Source: Larus michahellis | Lineage: Eukaryota; Chordata; Aves; Charadriiformes; Laridae | Length of the DNA stretch: 64,000 nt | NCBI RefSeq assembly: GCF_964199755.1 | Contig: NC_133898.1 | Coordinates: 130,632,224-130,696,223, forward strand | Direction of reading: 5' to 3' | Part shown: positions 49,296-60,960 of the stretch, one piece after another | Numbering within the stretch: the stretch's first letter is position 1 | Layout of the letters: each line of letters begins with the position of its first letter | Translations under genes and position numbers: made by a program | The notes under the pieces: model-generated | What the model was told of the DNA's origin: nothing | The model's database searches: none | The model's input: only the letters and a program-made list of their open reading frames with translations

Positions 49296-51513
49296 GCGAG
49301 AAGCAAGGAGAGGGGTCAGCAGAACTGCTACCTTGGACTTCTGGAGGGCGGACTTTGGGCTTTTCAGGAGCCTGGTTGACAAAGTCCCCTGGGAGGCAGT
49401 CCTCCAGGGCAAAGGAGCCCAGGAAGCCTGGATGATTTTCAAGAAGGAAGTCTTAAAGGCGCAGGAGCAGGCTGTCCCCATGTGCCAGAAGACAAGCCGT
49501 CGGGGAAAAAGGCCGGCCTGGCTAAACAGGGAGCTAGTGTTGCAACTTAAGGAAAAAAAGAGGATCTATGGCCTCTGGAAGGAAGGGCAGGCCACTCAAG
49601 ACGACTACAAAGAGGTAGTGAAGCTATGTAGGGAAAAAATCAGGAGGGCCAAAGCCCAGCTAGAGCTAAACCTGGCTTCTGTTGTCAAGGACAACAAAAA
49701 AAGTTTCTATAAATATATTAGCAATAAGAAGAGGACTAAGGATTATCTCTGTCCTCTAGTAGATAGGGCCGGCAACATAGTGACCAAGGATGAGGAAAAG
49801 GCTGAGGTACTTAATGAAGTCTTTGCCTCAGTCTTCAGCAGTAGGACCAGTTGTTCCCTGAGCACCCAGACCCCTGAACTAGAAGACAGGGATGGGGAGC
49901 AGAATGAAGCCCCCGTAATCCAAAGGGAAATGGTGAGGGACCTGCTTCAGCACCTGGAGGTGCACAAATCTATGGGGCCGGATGGGATCCACCCAAGGGT
50001 ATTGAAAGAGCTGGCGGAGGTGCTCGCCAGGCCACTTACTTTGCATCATTTATGAGCAGTCCTGGACAACCGGGGAGGTCCCAGCTGACTGGAGGGTAGC
50101 AAATGTGACACCCATCCACAAGAAGGGCCGGAAGGAGGATCTGGGGAACTACAGGCCAGTCAGTCTGACCTCGGTGCCTGGGAAGGTCATGGAACAGATC
50201 CTCCTCGGTGCCATTACACGGCACATGCAGGAGAACAGGGTGATCAGGCCCAGTCAGCATGGGTTTGTGAAGGGCAGGTCATGCCTATCAAACCTAATAT
50301 CCTTCTATGATAAGGTGACCCACTTAGTGGATGAGGGAAAAGCTGTGGATGTTATCTACTTGGATTTTTGCAAAGCTTTTGACTCTGTTTCCCACAGCAT
50401 TCTCCTGGAGAAACTGGCTGCTCATGGCCTGGACAGGTGTACTCTTCGCTGGGTAAAAAACTGGCTGGATGGCCGTGCCCAGAGAGCGGTGGTAAATGGA
50501 GTTCAATCCAGTTGGTGTCCAGTCACAAGTGGTGTCCCCCAGGGTTCGGTGCTGGGGCCGGTTCTCTTTAATATCTTTATCAATGATCTGGATGAAGGGA
50601 TTGAATGCACCCTCAGTAAGTTCGCAGATGACACTAAGCTGGGCGGGCGTGTTGATCTGCTTGAGGGTAGGTTGGCTCTGCAGAGGGATCTGGACAGGCT
50701 GGACCAATGGGCTGAGACCAGTGGTATGAGGTTCAACAAGGCCAACTGCCGGGTCCTGCACTTGGGTCACAACAACCCCATGCAGCGCTACAGGATTGGG
50801 GCAGAGTGGCTTGAAAGCAGCTCGACAGAAAAGGACTTGGGAGTGTTGGTTGACAGCCGACTGAATATGAGCCAGCAGTGTGCCCAGGTGGCCAAGAAGG
50901 CCAACAGCATCCTAGCCTGTATCAGGAATAGTGTGGTGAGCCGGACTAGGGAAGTGATCATCCCCCTGTACTCGGCACTGGTGAGGCCCCACCTCGAGTA
51001 CTGCGTTCAGTTTTGGGCCCCTCGCTACAGGAGGGACATTGAGGTGTTGGAGCGTGTCCAGAGAAAGGCTACAAAGCTGGTGAGGGGTCTGGAGGACAAA
51101 CCTTATGAAGAACGACTGAGGGAGCTGGGGTTGTTTAGCCTGGAGAAGAGGAGGCTGAGGGGAGACCTTATCACCCTCTACAACTACCTGAAAGGAGGTT
51201 GTAGAGAGATGGGGGCTGACCTCTTCTCCCTGGTGACAAGTGAGAGGACGAGGGGAAACGGGTTCAAGTTACGTCAGGGGAGGTTTAGATTAGATATTAG
51301 GAAACATTTTTTCACTGAAAGGGTTATTAAACATTGGAATAGGCTGCCCAGGGAGGTGGTGGATTCACCATCCCTGGAGGTGTTTAAAAAAAGGGTAGAT
51401 GGGGCACTGAGGGACATAGTTTAGAAGTGGCTCTTGTCAGGGTAGGCTAAAGGTTGGACTCGATGATCTTAAAGGTCCCTTCCAACCTCAACAATTCTAT
51501 GATTCTATGATTC
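49296..51513 (+). mobile_element. CR1 LINE, long 3' half with reverse transcriptase
   Basis: It starts in the C-terminal endonuclease region (TATLDFWRADFGLFRSLVDK), then the linker ([37 protein letters not shown]). The reverse-transcriptase frame is open from 50105 to 51424 with canonical motifs [59 protein letters not shown] and the active site FADDTKL. One frame change near 50040 separates the linker frame from the RT frame. The element ends with GGTTGGACTCGATGATCTTA, AGGTCCCTTCCAACC and ATTCTATGATTCTATGATT. It lacks the 5' UTR, ORF1 and most of the endonuclease, so it could not move on its own. It is one of the least decayed CR1s in the window. Confidence 0.95.
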
Positions 51514-51698
51514 CTCTTTATTCCCCATGCTGCGTGCGTCAGTGTAGAACCATCTCGGAGAGGGAGTCGAGCATATTGTGCTGCCACCCAACTGTGGTGC
51601 CGCACCCTGTTTGCCCCCGTTTCGCAGCTTCGAAAAGCTCCAAAACCAGCCCTTTGCTGTCTCTCTTTGCCACTATTCCCTTCCCCAGCACGGACTTA

Positions 51699-51775
51699 CC
51701 TGCAGTGGAGCTGGTCTCCTTGGCGAGTGAAGGTGACACCCAAGTCTCCCTGAAACCCACGAAAGAGCCACCATT
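51699..51775 (-). other. Candidate upstream exon of the membrane-protein gene
   Basis: The minus strand has an ATG near 51773 followed by 25 open codons to a consensus donor (CTGCAG then GTAAGTCC, boundary 51699/51698). No gene is known here. The nearest gene in the same sense is the membrane-protein gene, with the two CR1s lying in what would be its first intron. The short frame would not join in frame to the membrane exon, so it would be a 5' UTR exon. Confidence 0.35.
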
Positions 51776-51786
51776 GTGATGCAATG

Positions 51787-51804
51787 GTGACATCACGTCA
51801 TGTC
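51787..51804 (-). promoter_or_regulatory. Composite CRE-like site
   Basis: TGACATCACGTCATGTCA is nearly palindromic and contains TGACATCA, TCACGTCA and TCATGTCA, all close to the CREB/CREM core TGACGTCA. It sits about 10-30 bp upstream (minus sense) of the candidate exon at 51699-51775, as in many compact testis promoters. Confidence 0.5.
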
Positions 51805-52057
51805 ACAGAAGCCCACCCCCCTCAGGACATAGCCCAGGGCCAGCTGGGGAGCAGGCAGTCCCTCTGGGCCACCCATCTCCATCCCTAGACCAGGATGGGC
51901 CGCTCCGGTGGCTGCCTGGTCCTGGTGGCACCAGGGCTGCTCTGGTGGCCTGGGGGACCTGCTGATCCTGCTAGGGGACTTCTGCTGGACATCTGCTGTG
52001 GCCCAGAAAGCTTCAAGCAGTCTAGTAGACTCTTGGTGTGCATTGATAACTTCCTGA

Positions 52058-52195
52058 TCCCTCTTTAAACTGAAAGAGGGTAGGTTTAGATCAGTGATAA
52101 TGAAGAAGTTCTTTAGAAGGGTGGTGCAACGTGGGAACAGGTTGCCCTGAGAAGCTGTGGATGCCCCATCCCTGGAAGTGTTTGCCCAAGAAGTC
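52058..52195 (+). mobile_element. CR1 coding-end fragment
   Basis: Plus-strand GGTAGGTTTAGATCAGTGAT, GAAGAAGTTCTTTA and GATGCCCCATCCCTGGAAGT correspond to the end of the CR1 reverse-transcriptase frame. The 3' UTR and octamers are missing, and the fragment ends where the left inverted-repeat arm begins. Confidence 0.8.
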
Positions 52196-52199
52196 CCTT

Positions 52200-52369
52200 G
52201 CCCAGCCCAGCCCTGTCATCCCCCTCCTGGTGCTTTGGCTCAGCCACGATGGGTTCCCTCAGCCCAGCAGAGCTGAGCTCCTGCCAGGGGCTTGGAGCAA
52301 CCCCAAAGCCCTTCCCCGACACCCCCCTTTGGAGGATGCCTTTCGGTTCTGCCTGCCTCCTGTCCCACA
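52200..52369. repeat. Inverted repeat, left arm
   Basis: About 170 bp that is the reverse complement of 52967-53132 at roughly 85% by eye. Shared phrases (this strand) include GATGGGTTCCCTCAGCCCAG, GGGGCTTGGAGCAACCCCAA and CCCCCCTTTGGAGGATGCCT. Confidence 0.88.
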
Positions 52370-52584
52370 ACCCCTAGGGAGGAGAGAGGACACGCAGCCA
52401 GCAGAGCCACTTGTAACAGGCTCCAGCAGGGAGGTTCGGTTCCCTGGAAAGGGAACATCTTCAAGGAGGGCAAGAAGGGGGACGTGAGGAACCACAGATC
52501 GGTCAGACCTGTAACTCCTCCATCTGGGGCCCGGGGGACATCCTGGCATCCCTGGCAGCAGCCCCCCACTCCCAGCCTCCTCCC

Positions 52585-52598
52585 GTCTCCATGGCAAC
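52585..52598 (+). promoter_or_regulatory. RFX X-box-like motif with repeated half-sites
   Basis: GTCTCCATGGCAAC fits RYYNYY-NN-RRNRAC. Two further CATGGCAAC half-sites follow within 45 bp (about 52614-52632). No gene start is assigned here. Confidence 0.5.
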
Positions 52599-52966
52599 CA
52601 CAGATACAAAAACCATGGCAACCCCATGGCAACAGCACAGGCAATGCCACCAGTTCCCACAGCCTGGAGGCGGGCGGGTGCCCGGGCGTGCTGAAGCCGG
52701 AGATCTCTTCTTCTGCACTTCATGGCCACCACCCTTCCAACCCTGCAGTGGTGACCACTGGCAACTCTGGATGGAGGAGAAGGGGTTGTCCTGCTGCCCC
52801 GAGGTGGCCAGATATGGTCATCTCAGACTCACCCATCGCTGTCATCCCACGGTTGGGGGAGCAGGTCCCCCACCCCAGCACAGTCCTGTCTCTCCAGGTC
52901 CACATCAGCTGCTCCATGTCCAACCTGGACCTCCGGAAGCCCCTTTCAGAGGGCACTTATTTTCCC

Positions 52967-53132
52967 TGGGACAGGAGCCAGGCAGAATCCGAAGGCATCC
53001 TCCAAAGGGGGGTGTCAGGGAAGGGTTTTGGGGTTGCTCCAAGCCCCCAGCAGGATCTCGGCTCTGCTGGGCTGAGGGAACCCATCGCAGCTGGACCAAG
53101 GCACCAGGAGGGGAATGACTGGGCTGGGCAAA
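52967..53132. repeat. Inverted repeat, right arm
   Basis: Reverse-complement partner of 52200-52369, separated by about 600 bp of unrelated sequence. No target-site duplication or transposase was seen. Confidence 0.88.
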
Positions 53133-53629
53133 GGAGGACAGTCCGGGGTCTGACTTGGGGTCAACGAGCAGGGATATGTCTGTAGACAATTTGTGGAGGA
53201 CCCTACTGGCTTCTAGGATGGCTCAACTGGCCGTCCCCACTGCCTGCTTGGCCCCCTTGGAGGTGTCATGGGTGGAAGAGCTCCAGGACCAAGCGAGCCA
53301 AGAAGTCTCCTCACCAGCGACCATCAGAGGACAAAAGTAGAGCAGATCCAGCTCCATATTGGGCGCTTTCCTGCTAATCCTTGGCGTCTGCCCCCCCCCA
53401 TCCCCTCCCAGCCCTGAGGGCCCGACCCTACTGCTCCCAAGGGCTGAGCAGAGATGGGGTGCTGGTGGGGAGCAACCCCCTGGGGACCTCCTGGTGCCCA
53501 CACAGGCGGTGGTGATCCCATCGGGGCACCCTCCATCGTTACCACTTGTTCTGGCTCCTACTGACAGCCCCCCAGAAAACACCCAGCATCGCAAATCTTG
53601 CTCCAGCATCCCACCCACGGCTCGGCACC

Positions 53630-53720
53630 CCGCTGGCGCGTCCCCATCGGCGTGTCCCCATCGGCGTGTCCCCATCGCTGCCCGTGGCAGACACCCACCC
53701 ACCCACCCACCCACCCGTCC
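53630..53720. repeat. Short tandem repeats: GTGTCCCCATCGGC units and (CACC)n-type run
   Basis: Three copies of a 15-bp unit with core GTCCCCATCGGC are followed by a CACC/CCCA tetranucleotide run (about 53693-53716). Confidence 0.75.
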
Positions 53721-53939
53721 TTACTCCTGGTTTCAGGGCTTTGGGGCCTGAGCCGCTTGGGAAAGGGGTTTTTTCATCCCCCTAAAGGCAAAAACAAGAT
53801 TGATTATCAAAGTAAATAATAAAAATAACTGCTTTGCTGGAACTTGCTGTAGGTTGTGGGGACCAGAGCTGGGGGGAACCCCCCACTTTTCGGGGTACTG
53901 TGGGGGGGCAGAGGGTATTTCTCCGGCTCAGGGGGTGCC

Positions 53940-54237
53940 GGCCTCAAGATGGCAGCAATAACCTGCAGCATCCCTCTCCCCGCTTCGAGCGAGCGGGGAC
54001 GGCTCCATCCCAACCTTCCTGGCTCCAAGGACACCCCCGGCTGCCTCTCCTGGCATCGTCTCCCCGCTTCTTCTCCTGCGCCACTCCGGCGCCACGCAAC
54101 TTCTTCTGCTCCTTCTTGGTGCCCCCCACCCCCCCTGCTTCTTCCCCCCCAAACATCTGCTGGTGGCTCTGGAGCTGCAACCGATGTCCTCCTCCGTCAC
54201 CCCGACCTTCCGGCCCCGGCCCTGCTCCTTGGAAAAA
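53940..54237 (+). other. Candidate non-coding first exon on the plus strand
   Basis: AAGATGGCAGCAATA (about 53946) resembles the YY1-type initiator of many CpG promoters. The stretch is GC-rich and ends at an excellent donor, AAAAA then GTAAGTTGG (54238). No protein resemblance was found, so this is only a possible 5' UTR exon. Confidence 0.25.
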
Positions 54238-54477
54238 GTAAGTTGGTGCCTTTCTCCTTCGCCGGGATGCTCGAAGCCGTTTCCGAAGCACCGCTCCCTA
54301 GTGATGGGAAGAGGTGCTATTAATAAATCCCGTCAGATTTTATCGCTTCTCTCTGTGCCAATGAAGAGGGTGGTTTGGGGAAAGGCGGGGGGTGGGGGGG
54401 GGTGGGGGGTGGGGGAGGCGGGGGGGAAACCTGTTTCTCGGGAGCGTTTCGTAGCTACGAGCTCACCCTCGGCGCAG

Positions 54478-54518
54478 GAGCATGGGATGGCTCAGCAGGC
54501 TGTTCAACCAGCTTTCCT
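54478..54518 (+). other. Candidate small exon with start codon
   Basis: Acceptor CCTCGGCGCAG precedes a 41-nt segment whose ATG (54482) encodes MGWLSRLFNQLS, directly followed by the donor GTAAGTCAC. The paired strong sites and an open short frame suggest a real exon, but I cannot assign a gene or find the next exon. Confidence 0.3.
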
Positions 54519-54519
54519 G

Positions 54520-57500
54520 TAAGTCACGGGGCTGTGGGGGCTTGGAGGGGGCGGGGGGGGGGGTGGCGGTGGTGGATTTTGGGTTAATTTTTGGCAGGGA
54601 TTAGCTGGGGGAAAGGGTTGCCTGGCTCCCCGGGGGCTGCGCTGGCCGGGGGCACGGGAGCAGCGTGCCAGGGTTTCTCCCAAACTTGTGCGGAGACACC
54701 TCCTTGGGAGCGCGTGGGCGAGGTGGGAGCAGGGCGAGGGGATGGAGAAAGAAAGGGATGAGGGGGAAAGGGGTGCGCGGGGCTGGTGCACCTCCCCGGA
54801 GCCGCGGCAGCGAGCGGAGGGGTCCCCGGAGCCGGTGGTCTCCGTCCCCCACCCCTACCCCTGCCCCTTACCGGGCGATGACGGCCCACCCGCGGCGTGC
54901 GGAGGTAGCTCCATCCCTTTTGAGGGGATTTAGGTGTTTAAATAGCTGGGCTGGCTTCGGGCAGGAGAGTGGGCGCAGGCTGTCAGCGCTGCTCTCCCTG
55001 CGTGGGAGAGCTGCCGCCGGAGCTCCAGGCACCGCTGGCGGCTGCGCTGGGCTGGGAAGAGGGTGACGGTGGTTGACCCCGTGTCCATCCGAAGCCCCTG
55101 AGATGGTCTTGCTCGTGGCCAGAAGCTTTTTGGTCTCTGTGCCTCATCCCTCCCAACACCTCTCAGGGTGCAAGGAGGGTCCTGCCGCCCCTCCGTGCTG
55201 CGGGGATGCTCCGAATGTCTTCCAGTGGCTGTAGCGGGAAGGGCTTGTATCCAGTTTGTTCCTGGTGTAGCACCAGTCGCTCCCGGGCATCACACCTCGA
55301 GGAGGGGGGTAATTTGAGGGCAGCAGGGGAGGAGAGGGAGCGGAGCGGAGGAGGAAGGGATGGGAAGGAGACGGGGGGAGACCTGCCTCTGAACGCCTCT
55401 CCAAAGCAGGGGATGCCACGCAGGGGGGCACCCTGCTGTGTGACGGGGTGCAGGGAGCCGCTGAGCTGCCGGTGGGGGGGTCCCCAGCGGGCTGCAGCTC
55501 CCCGCGACCCTGCAACCTCCTGCCCGGGGTTTGGGGAACTGCCCGACCAGCTGCGTCCCACCACTTCCCCATTCCCGCTCGCCATGGGGGTGGCCCCCGT
55601 TGCCTCCACCACCCCCTGGGATGCCGTGGGGCTGGGGAAGGGGGTGCACACCATTGCTCCCCTCCTCCTCCACCTCTTCCTCAGCCCCTTGGCGTCCCCA
55701 AACCATTTTGGCAGCGCCCTGGGGTTGGGGTCAGATCTTCTGAGGGCCTGGGTGGCCTGACTTGATGTCCGGCCATGGCGGGGGTCCTCAGAGGAGGGTT
55801 AAAGCAAGCGTTAAAGGGGGACCCGGTGCACCCCAGAAGTTGGGGGGTGTTGCTGCAGCCCGGGGGTGTGGCGGTGCCGGACGGCCGCCCCATGACTGCC
55901 AACGTCGTCCCCGGCGGCTCTTGCACCATCCTCCTTCCTGCCTCGGGTTCTTCCGCAGTGCTGGGGCGTCCCCCGGGAGCCGTGGGGTTTGGGGGGGGCT
56001 GGGGGACCCCTGGGGCGGTGGGGGCTCGCCGTCCGGGGGGCAGCCTGCCAGCTCCTCCCAGCTACCAGCGGCACCAGCCGGAACGCCGGCTGCCTCGGGC
56101 TCCGTGCCCAAATTCCCGGCTGATCCCAAGACCTGCCCCAACCCGCCCACGGGACTGAGGTGGGCGAGTGAGGGGTCCCAGGGCCTTCCTCGCCTCTCCG
56201 CCTTCCTCTTCCTCCGTGGCGTCGGCAGCACCCGCCAGCCCCGGTGAGCCCTTTCCGGAAGCGGGTGGCAGGGAGGAGTGGTTTCACCACCGGTACCAGC
56301 CCGCGGGACACGCACCCAACGGGCCAACCCTCCCCGTCGGCGACGCCACCGCCCGTCCCCGCCACCGCCGGGGCGAAGAGCGGGTCCGGCCAGGGGGGGT
56401 GAAGGCGGCTCCCGCCAAGGTGAGACCCTCTGCCTGCTCCCGGGGGGACGCTTGGGTGCCATGGGGGACGTGGGAGAGCCAAGGGAGGGCCGGCAGTTGG
56501 GTGGGTGCAGGAGGAGGACGTGTGGCAGCGGTGCCGGGGTGCTCCGGAGCTTGGGGACACGAGGGCAGGGCGCTCCCCCGGTGCTCCCCGCCCTGCAGCC
56601 GGCGATCGGGAGGTGCCTGGGCTCCGATATCTCCTGCCAGCGTCAATGTTTGCCCAACGGCGGGGCGGTTCCTGCCGGCCAACATGCCTGCCTTGTGCTC
56701 ACTGGCACGGCATGGAGCCCGTGAGGACACGGGGGAGGAAAGCCGGAGACGGGAGCGTTTCAGTCCTGGGGGGCTGATGCAACAGCTCCGTGCGTTTTCC
56801 GCCAGGGTTCGATGCAGCCGGGGATGCATCATCCCAGCGGAGGATTCCCCCGGGAACACGCTGCTCCTCCTAACCCAGCCTTGGCTGGGGAAATCAGCCG
56901 TCTGGAAAGGGTGATCCCACCGCCAGGTCCCCCAGCACAGGGACATCCCGGGGATGTCTGACCGCTTGGCCAGGGATCGGAAGGGACCCCTGGGACTGTC
57001 CCAGGGAGGTGGCAAGGAGCCGGTGACACGCAGTAGCCGGGGAAGGCCAGGTGTGTCCCCCGTGCTGGCAGCGGGACGAGGTGCCGGCGTCAGGGCAGGG
57101 AGGTGGGGAGAGGGCAAGGGCTGAGCGTGGTGTGTCCTGGGGGCTTCATGGGCAAGGTCATGCTGCCCACCGCCGTCTGGGCCCGAAACAGTGCCCGGCA
57201 CAGGGGTATTTCCAGCATGAGGTGGCCATCGTGGCCCTGAGCTGTGCCGGGGAGGGGACAGCCAGCTCCGGTGTCCCATTGCATCTGTCACATACCCCTC
57301 CTTGCCGGAGGAAGGGGTGACAGCGGGGCTTGTTGGGGCGCAGAAACACCCCGGGAATGATCCTGTTCCCACCCCTCGCTCCCGTGGGCGGAATCACCTC
57401 CTAGTGCCCCGCTGGCATCGTGGGGGATGCTCCAAGTCCACCTCGGCGGGTGAGAACAGGGGGACGCGGAGGGTGACGTGGGACAGCAGTGCCACCGCCG

Positions 57501-58980
57501 GCAGTCGCCGCAGGGGACAGGGGCCGCGTGCTCTGCGGGGTCTGCAAAAGACGGGCAGGGATGCACACACGCACGCGGGGAGCCCGCCCTTGCCATGCTT
57601 CGCACACGCTAGTGAGATGCGCACACGCCTGTGCAAGGGCACGCAGGGGTCCGGCGCGCAGGGCCGCAAGTGCCACTGTCCCCAAGCCCTGCGTTCTCAT
57701 GCCTTCGCGCTCAGCTGTCATTAATACCCAGCACAAAGGCTCTTCCAGGCGCTGGGGGCTGGGGAAGCAGCAGCTGAATCATTTTGCTTTTTCCCCGGCA
57801 GAGTTATTACTCATGAGGGGTAGACGGAGCGGGGAACCTTTCCTGCAAAACCTTGCTCGTGTTCCAAATTACAGCGGTGGCAGACCCCGTGTCACACCCG
57901 CGTCCCCTCCACCGAGGCAGCCTGGCACACGGGGAGGGGTAAAACCCGGGATGCCCAGCACGAAAATCCCAGGGAGACCTTTCCCTGAAGAACCAAGGGG
58001 GTAAAATGGGATTTTCCCCTCGGAAAATCCTCCCCAGGGATGGGAATCCCTCTGGCTTGGTTGCGTTTTCCCCTGGGATGGGGCTGGCGGGCCGTGGGGC
58101 AGGGAAGGGACGGTGACAGTGGCTGCGGTGGCAACGCGGCGAAGCCACCCAACTCTGTTTGGGGAAGCGGCTGCAAAGAGGGAAGAGGAACATGACACGG
58201 AGACGCGGCTCCCGTCAGCCCCCGGGGAAACCTCGCAGGACTCCGACAGGCTTTTCGTTTTGGGGCGGTTTGCCATGTTTCATGTTAAAAAATGGCTAAA
58301 AACTATATATATATATATATGGTTTTAGCAGAACACCCCGTTCCTGCAGGGGAAAACCCAGCAGCCGCGTCCTGGGGTGGGGGAAGGCTGTAACCACCAG
58401 TAAGGCAGGTTAGCTGGTGCGCGGGGGTGAACTGGGATGGCCCCTGCTGTGCGGAAAAGCGCGGTGGAGGGAAGGAAGTGCTGCAGATTCGGGGCAGGCA
58501 GCTCTGCGCACCCCTTTTCTCTGAGCAAAATGCTGCTTGAAGGCACGAGCCGGGCTCCGCTTGGGAAAAAAACCCGGAGTTTTTAGGGTGAGAGTTATTT
58601 CTTCCCAAGGAGAACGTGGAAACTGTGGCCTAAAAGTGTCCGCTCCTCTCCGTTGGGCTGGAAAGGTGCAGGGTGGTGTCTTGCCCCGCGGAGGTGATTT
58701 CCAGAGAGGTTTTCGGTGTCTTGGCCCCGTTGATGGGTGCGGAGAGCTCTGTCCGTCCCCTGTCCCCATCCCCGCGCGCTCGGCCCCCAGCTCTGCCCCC
58801 CAGCCTCAGCCCAACGCGGGCTCCACGGGTTTCCAGCTCAGCAGAACTGCTGCCATGGGCAAGAGCTTGCCATGGTCAGGAGCTTGCCAGGGGCAACCTG
58901 CCCTCGGTCTTGTGGCCTCATCTGGCTCCAGCGAGTATGGCCGCGGGGGGCAGGGGGGGGCTCTGCCTCTCAGCTTCCTG
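54520..58980. other. GC-rich region, no gene recognised
   Basis: It contains many long open frames from composition, a strong plus-strand donor at 56419 (GCCAAG then GTGAGACCC), and a short (AT)n run at 58302-58320. I see no protein family. It could be the 5' part of a gene extending beyond the window. Confidence 0.35.
58302..58320. repeat. (AT)n dinucleotide repeat
   Basis: About nine AT units (CTATATATATATATATATGG) within otherwise GC-rich sequence. Confidence 0.9.
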
Positions 58981-58984
58981 CAGG

Positions 58985-60960
58985 ATGCTGCACAACCGGC
59001 CACGCTGGGCACCCTGCCACACTGCAACCTGCCACGCTGCGCGCCGTGCCATGAGTGCACCCTGCCACGAGTGCACCCTGCCACACTGCACCCTGCCACG
59101 CTGCGCGCCGTGCCATGCGGTGTGCCATGCCACGAGTGCACCCTGCCACACTGCACCCTGCCACGCTGTGCGCCGTGCCATGCGGTGTGCCATGCCACAC
59201 TGTGCACCCTGCCACACTGCACCCTGCCACGCTGCGCGCCGTGCCATGCGGTGTGCCATGCCACGAGTGCACCCTGCCACACTGCACCCTGCCACGCTGC
59301 GCGCCGTGCCATGAGTGCACCCTGCCACGAGTGCACCCTGCCACACTGCACCCTGCCACGCTGCGCGCCGTGCCATGCGGTGTGCCATGCCACACTGTGC
59401 ACCCTGCCACGCTGCACCCTGCCACGCTGCGCGCCGTGCCATGCGGTGTGCCATGCCACGAGTGCACCCTGCCACACTGCAGCCTGCCACGCTGCGTGCC
59501 GTGCCATGAGTGCACCCTGCCACGAGTGCACCCTGCCACGCTGCACCCTGCCACGCTGCGCGCCGTGCCATGCGGTGTGCCATGCCACACTGTGCACCCT
59601 GCCACACTGCACCCTGCCACAGTGCGTGCCGTGCCATGAGTGCACCCTGCCACGAGTGCACCCTGCCACGCTGCACCCTGCCATGCTGCGCGCCGTGCCA
59701 TGCGGTGTGCCATGCCACGAGTGCACCCTGCCACACTGCACCCTGCCACGCTGCGCGCCGTGCCATGAGTGCACCCTGCCACGAGTGCACCCTGCCACGC
59801 TGCACCCTGCCACACTGCGCGCCGTGCCATGCGGTGTGCCATGCCACGAGTGCACCATGCCACGAGTGCACCATGCCACGCTGTGCGCCATGCCACACTG
59901 TGCACCCTGCCATGCCGTGCGCCATGCCACGAGTGCACCATGCCACACTGTACACCCTGCCATGAGTACACCCTGCTATGCTGCACCCTGCCACGCTGTG
60001 CACCCTGCCATGAGTACACCATGCCACGAGTACACCCTGCTGTGCTGCACCCTGCCACGCTGTGCGCCATGCCATGCTGTGCGACCTGCCATGCTGCGCA
60101 CCCTGCCACGAGTGCATCCTGCCACGCTGTGCACCCTGCCACGCTGTGCGACCTGCCATGCTGTGCACCATGCCACGAGTGCACCATGCCATGCTGTGCA
60201 CCATGACACGCTGTGCAGCCTACCACGAGTACACCCTGCCGTGCTGCACCCTGCTACACTGTGCGCCATGCCACGAGTGCACCACGCCATGCTGCGCGTC
60301 ATGCCATGCTGCACACGTGTGGCACATTGCACACCCTGACATGCAGCATACTGTGCCATGCCGCACACCCGGCCATGCCGTTCACCGTGCCGTGCTGCGC
60401 ACTTGTGCCATGCTGCACACCATGACACGCTGCACACCCTGCCGCACCATACACCCAGCCATGCAGCACACTGTGCCACGCTGCACGCCCGGCTACATTG
60501 CACAGTGTGCCGTGCTGTACACCCCGCCAGGCTGCACAGCTTGCCACCCTGCACACTGTGCTACATCGCACACCCTGCCACGCTGCACACCCTGCCACGC
60601 TGTGCACCCGACTGCCCTGCACGCCTGGCCTTGCAGCACACCCTGCCACGCTGCGCACCCTGCTGTTGTCCCAACACTGCCGCGCTGCACACCCAGCCAC
60701 GCTGCACACCCTGCTGTTGTCCCAACACTGACACACTGCACACCCTGCCACGCTGCACACCCTGCTGTTGTCCCAACACTGACACACTGCACACCCTGCC
60801 ATGCTGCACACCCTGCCGTATTGCACACCCTGCCATATAGGACACCCTGCCGTATTGCACACCCTGCCGTATTGCACACCCTGCTGTATTGCACACCCTG
60901 CCGTATTGCACACCCTGCTGTATTGCACACCCTGCCGTACTGCGCACCCGGCCACGCTGC
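58985..60960. repeat. Satellite-like array of about 15-17-bp units with higher-order structure
   Basis: About 2 kb of CACCCTGCCACGCTG-type units. In the first part (to about 59850) 15-bp units alternate with CGCCGTGCCATGCGG and TGTGCCATGCCACGA variants in a repeated higher-order order. The middle is more degenerate, and the end (60810-60950) is a 17-bp CCGTATTGCACACCCTG run. Because the main unit is a multiple of three and has no stops, both strands show open frames of 380-600 codons rich in Cys, His, Ala and Pro. These are not supported as genes. Confidence 0.93.

Noticed and set aside
53240-58000. PTK2B, CHRNA2 or EPHX2, the genes expected next to TRIM35 from mammalian order
   Set aside because: No exon resembling any of them was found; the DRC1 adjacency shows the order differs here.
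58537-60339. A 600-codon plus-strand open frame and 385-428-codon minus-strand frames
   Set aside because: They arise from the stop-free 15-bp satellite units and are open on both strands; no splice or start context supports a gene.
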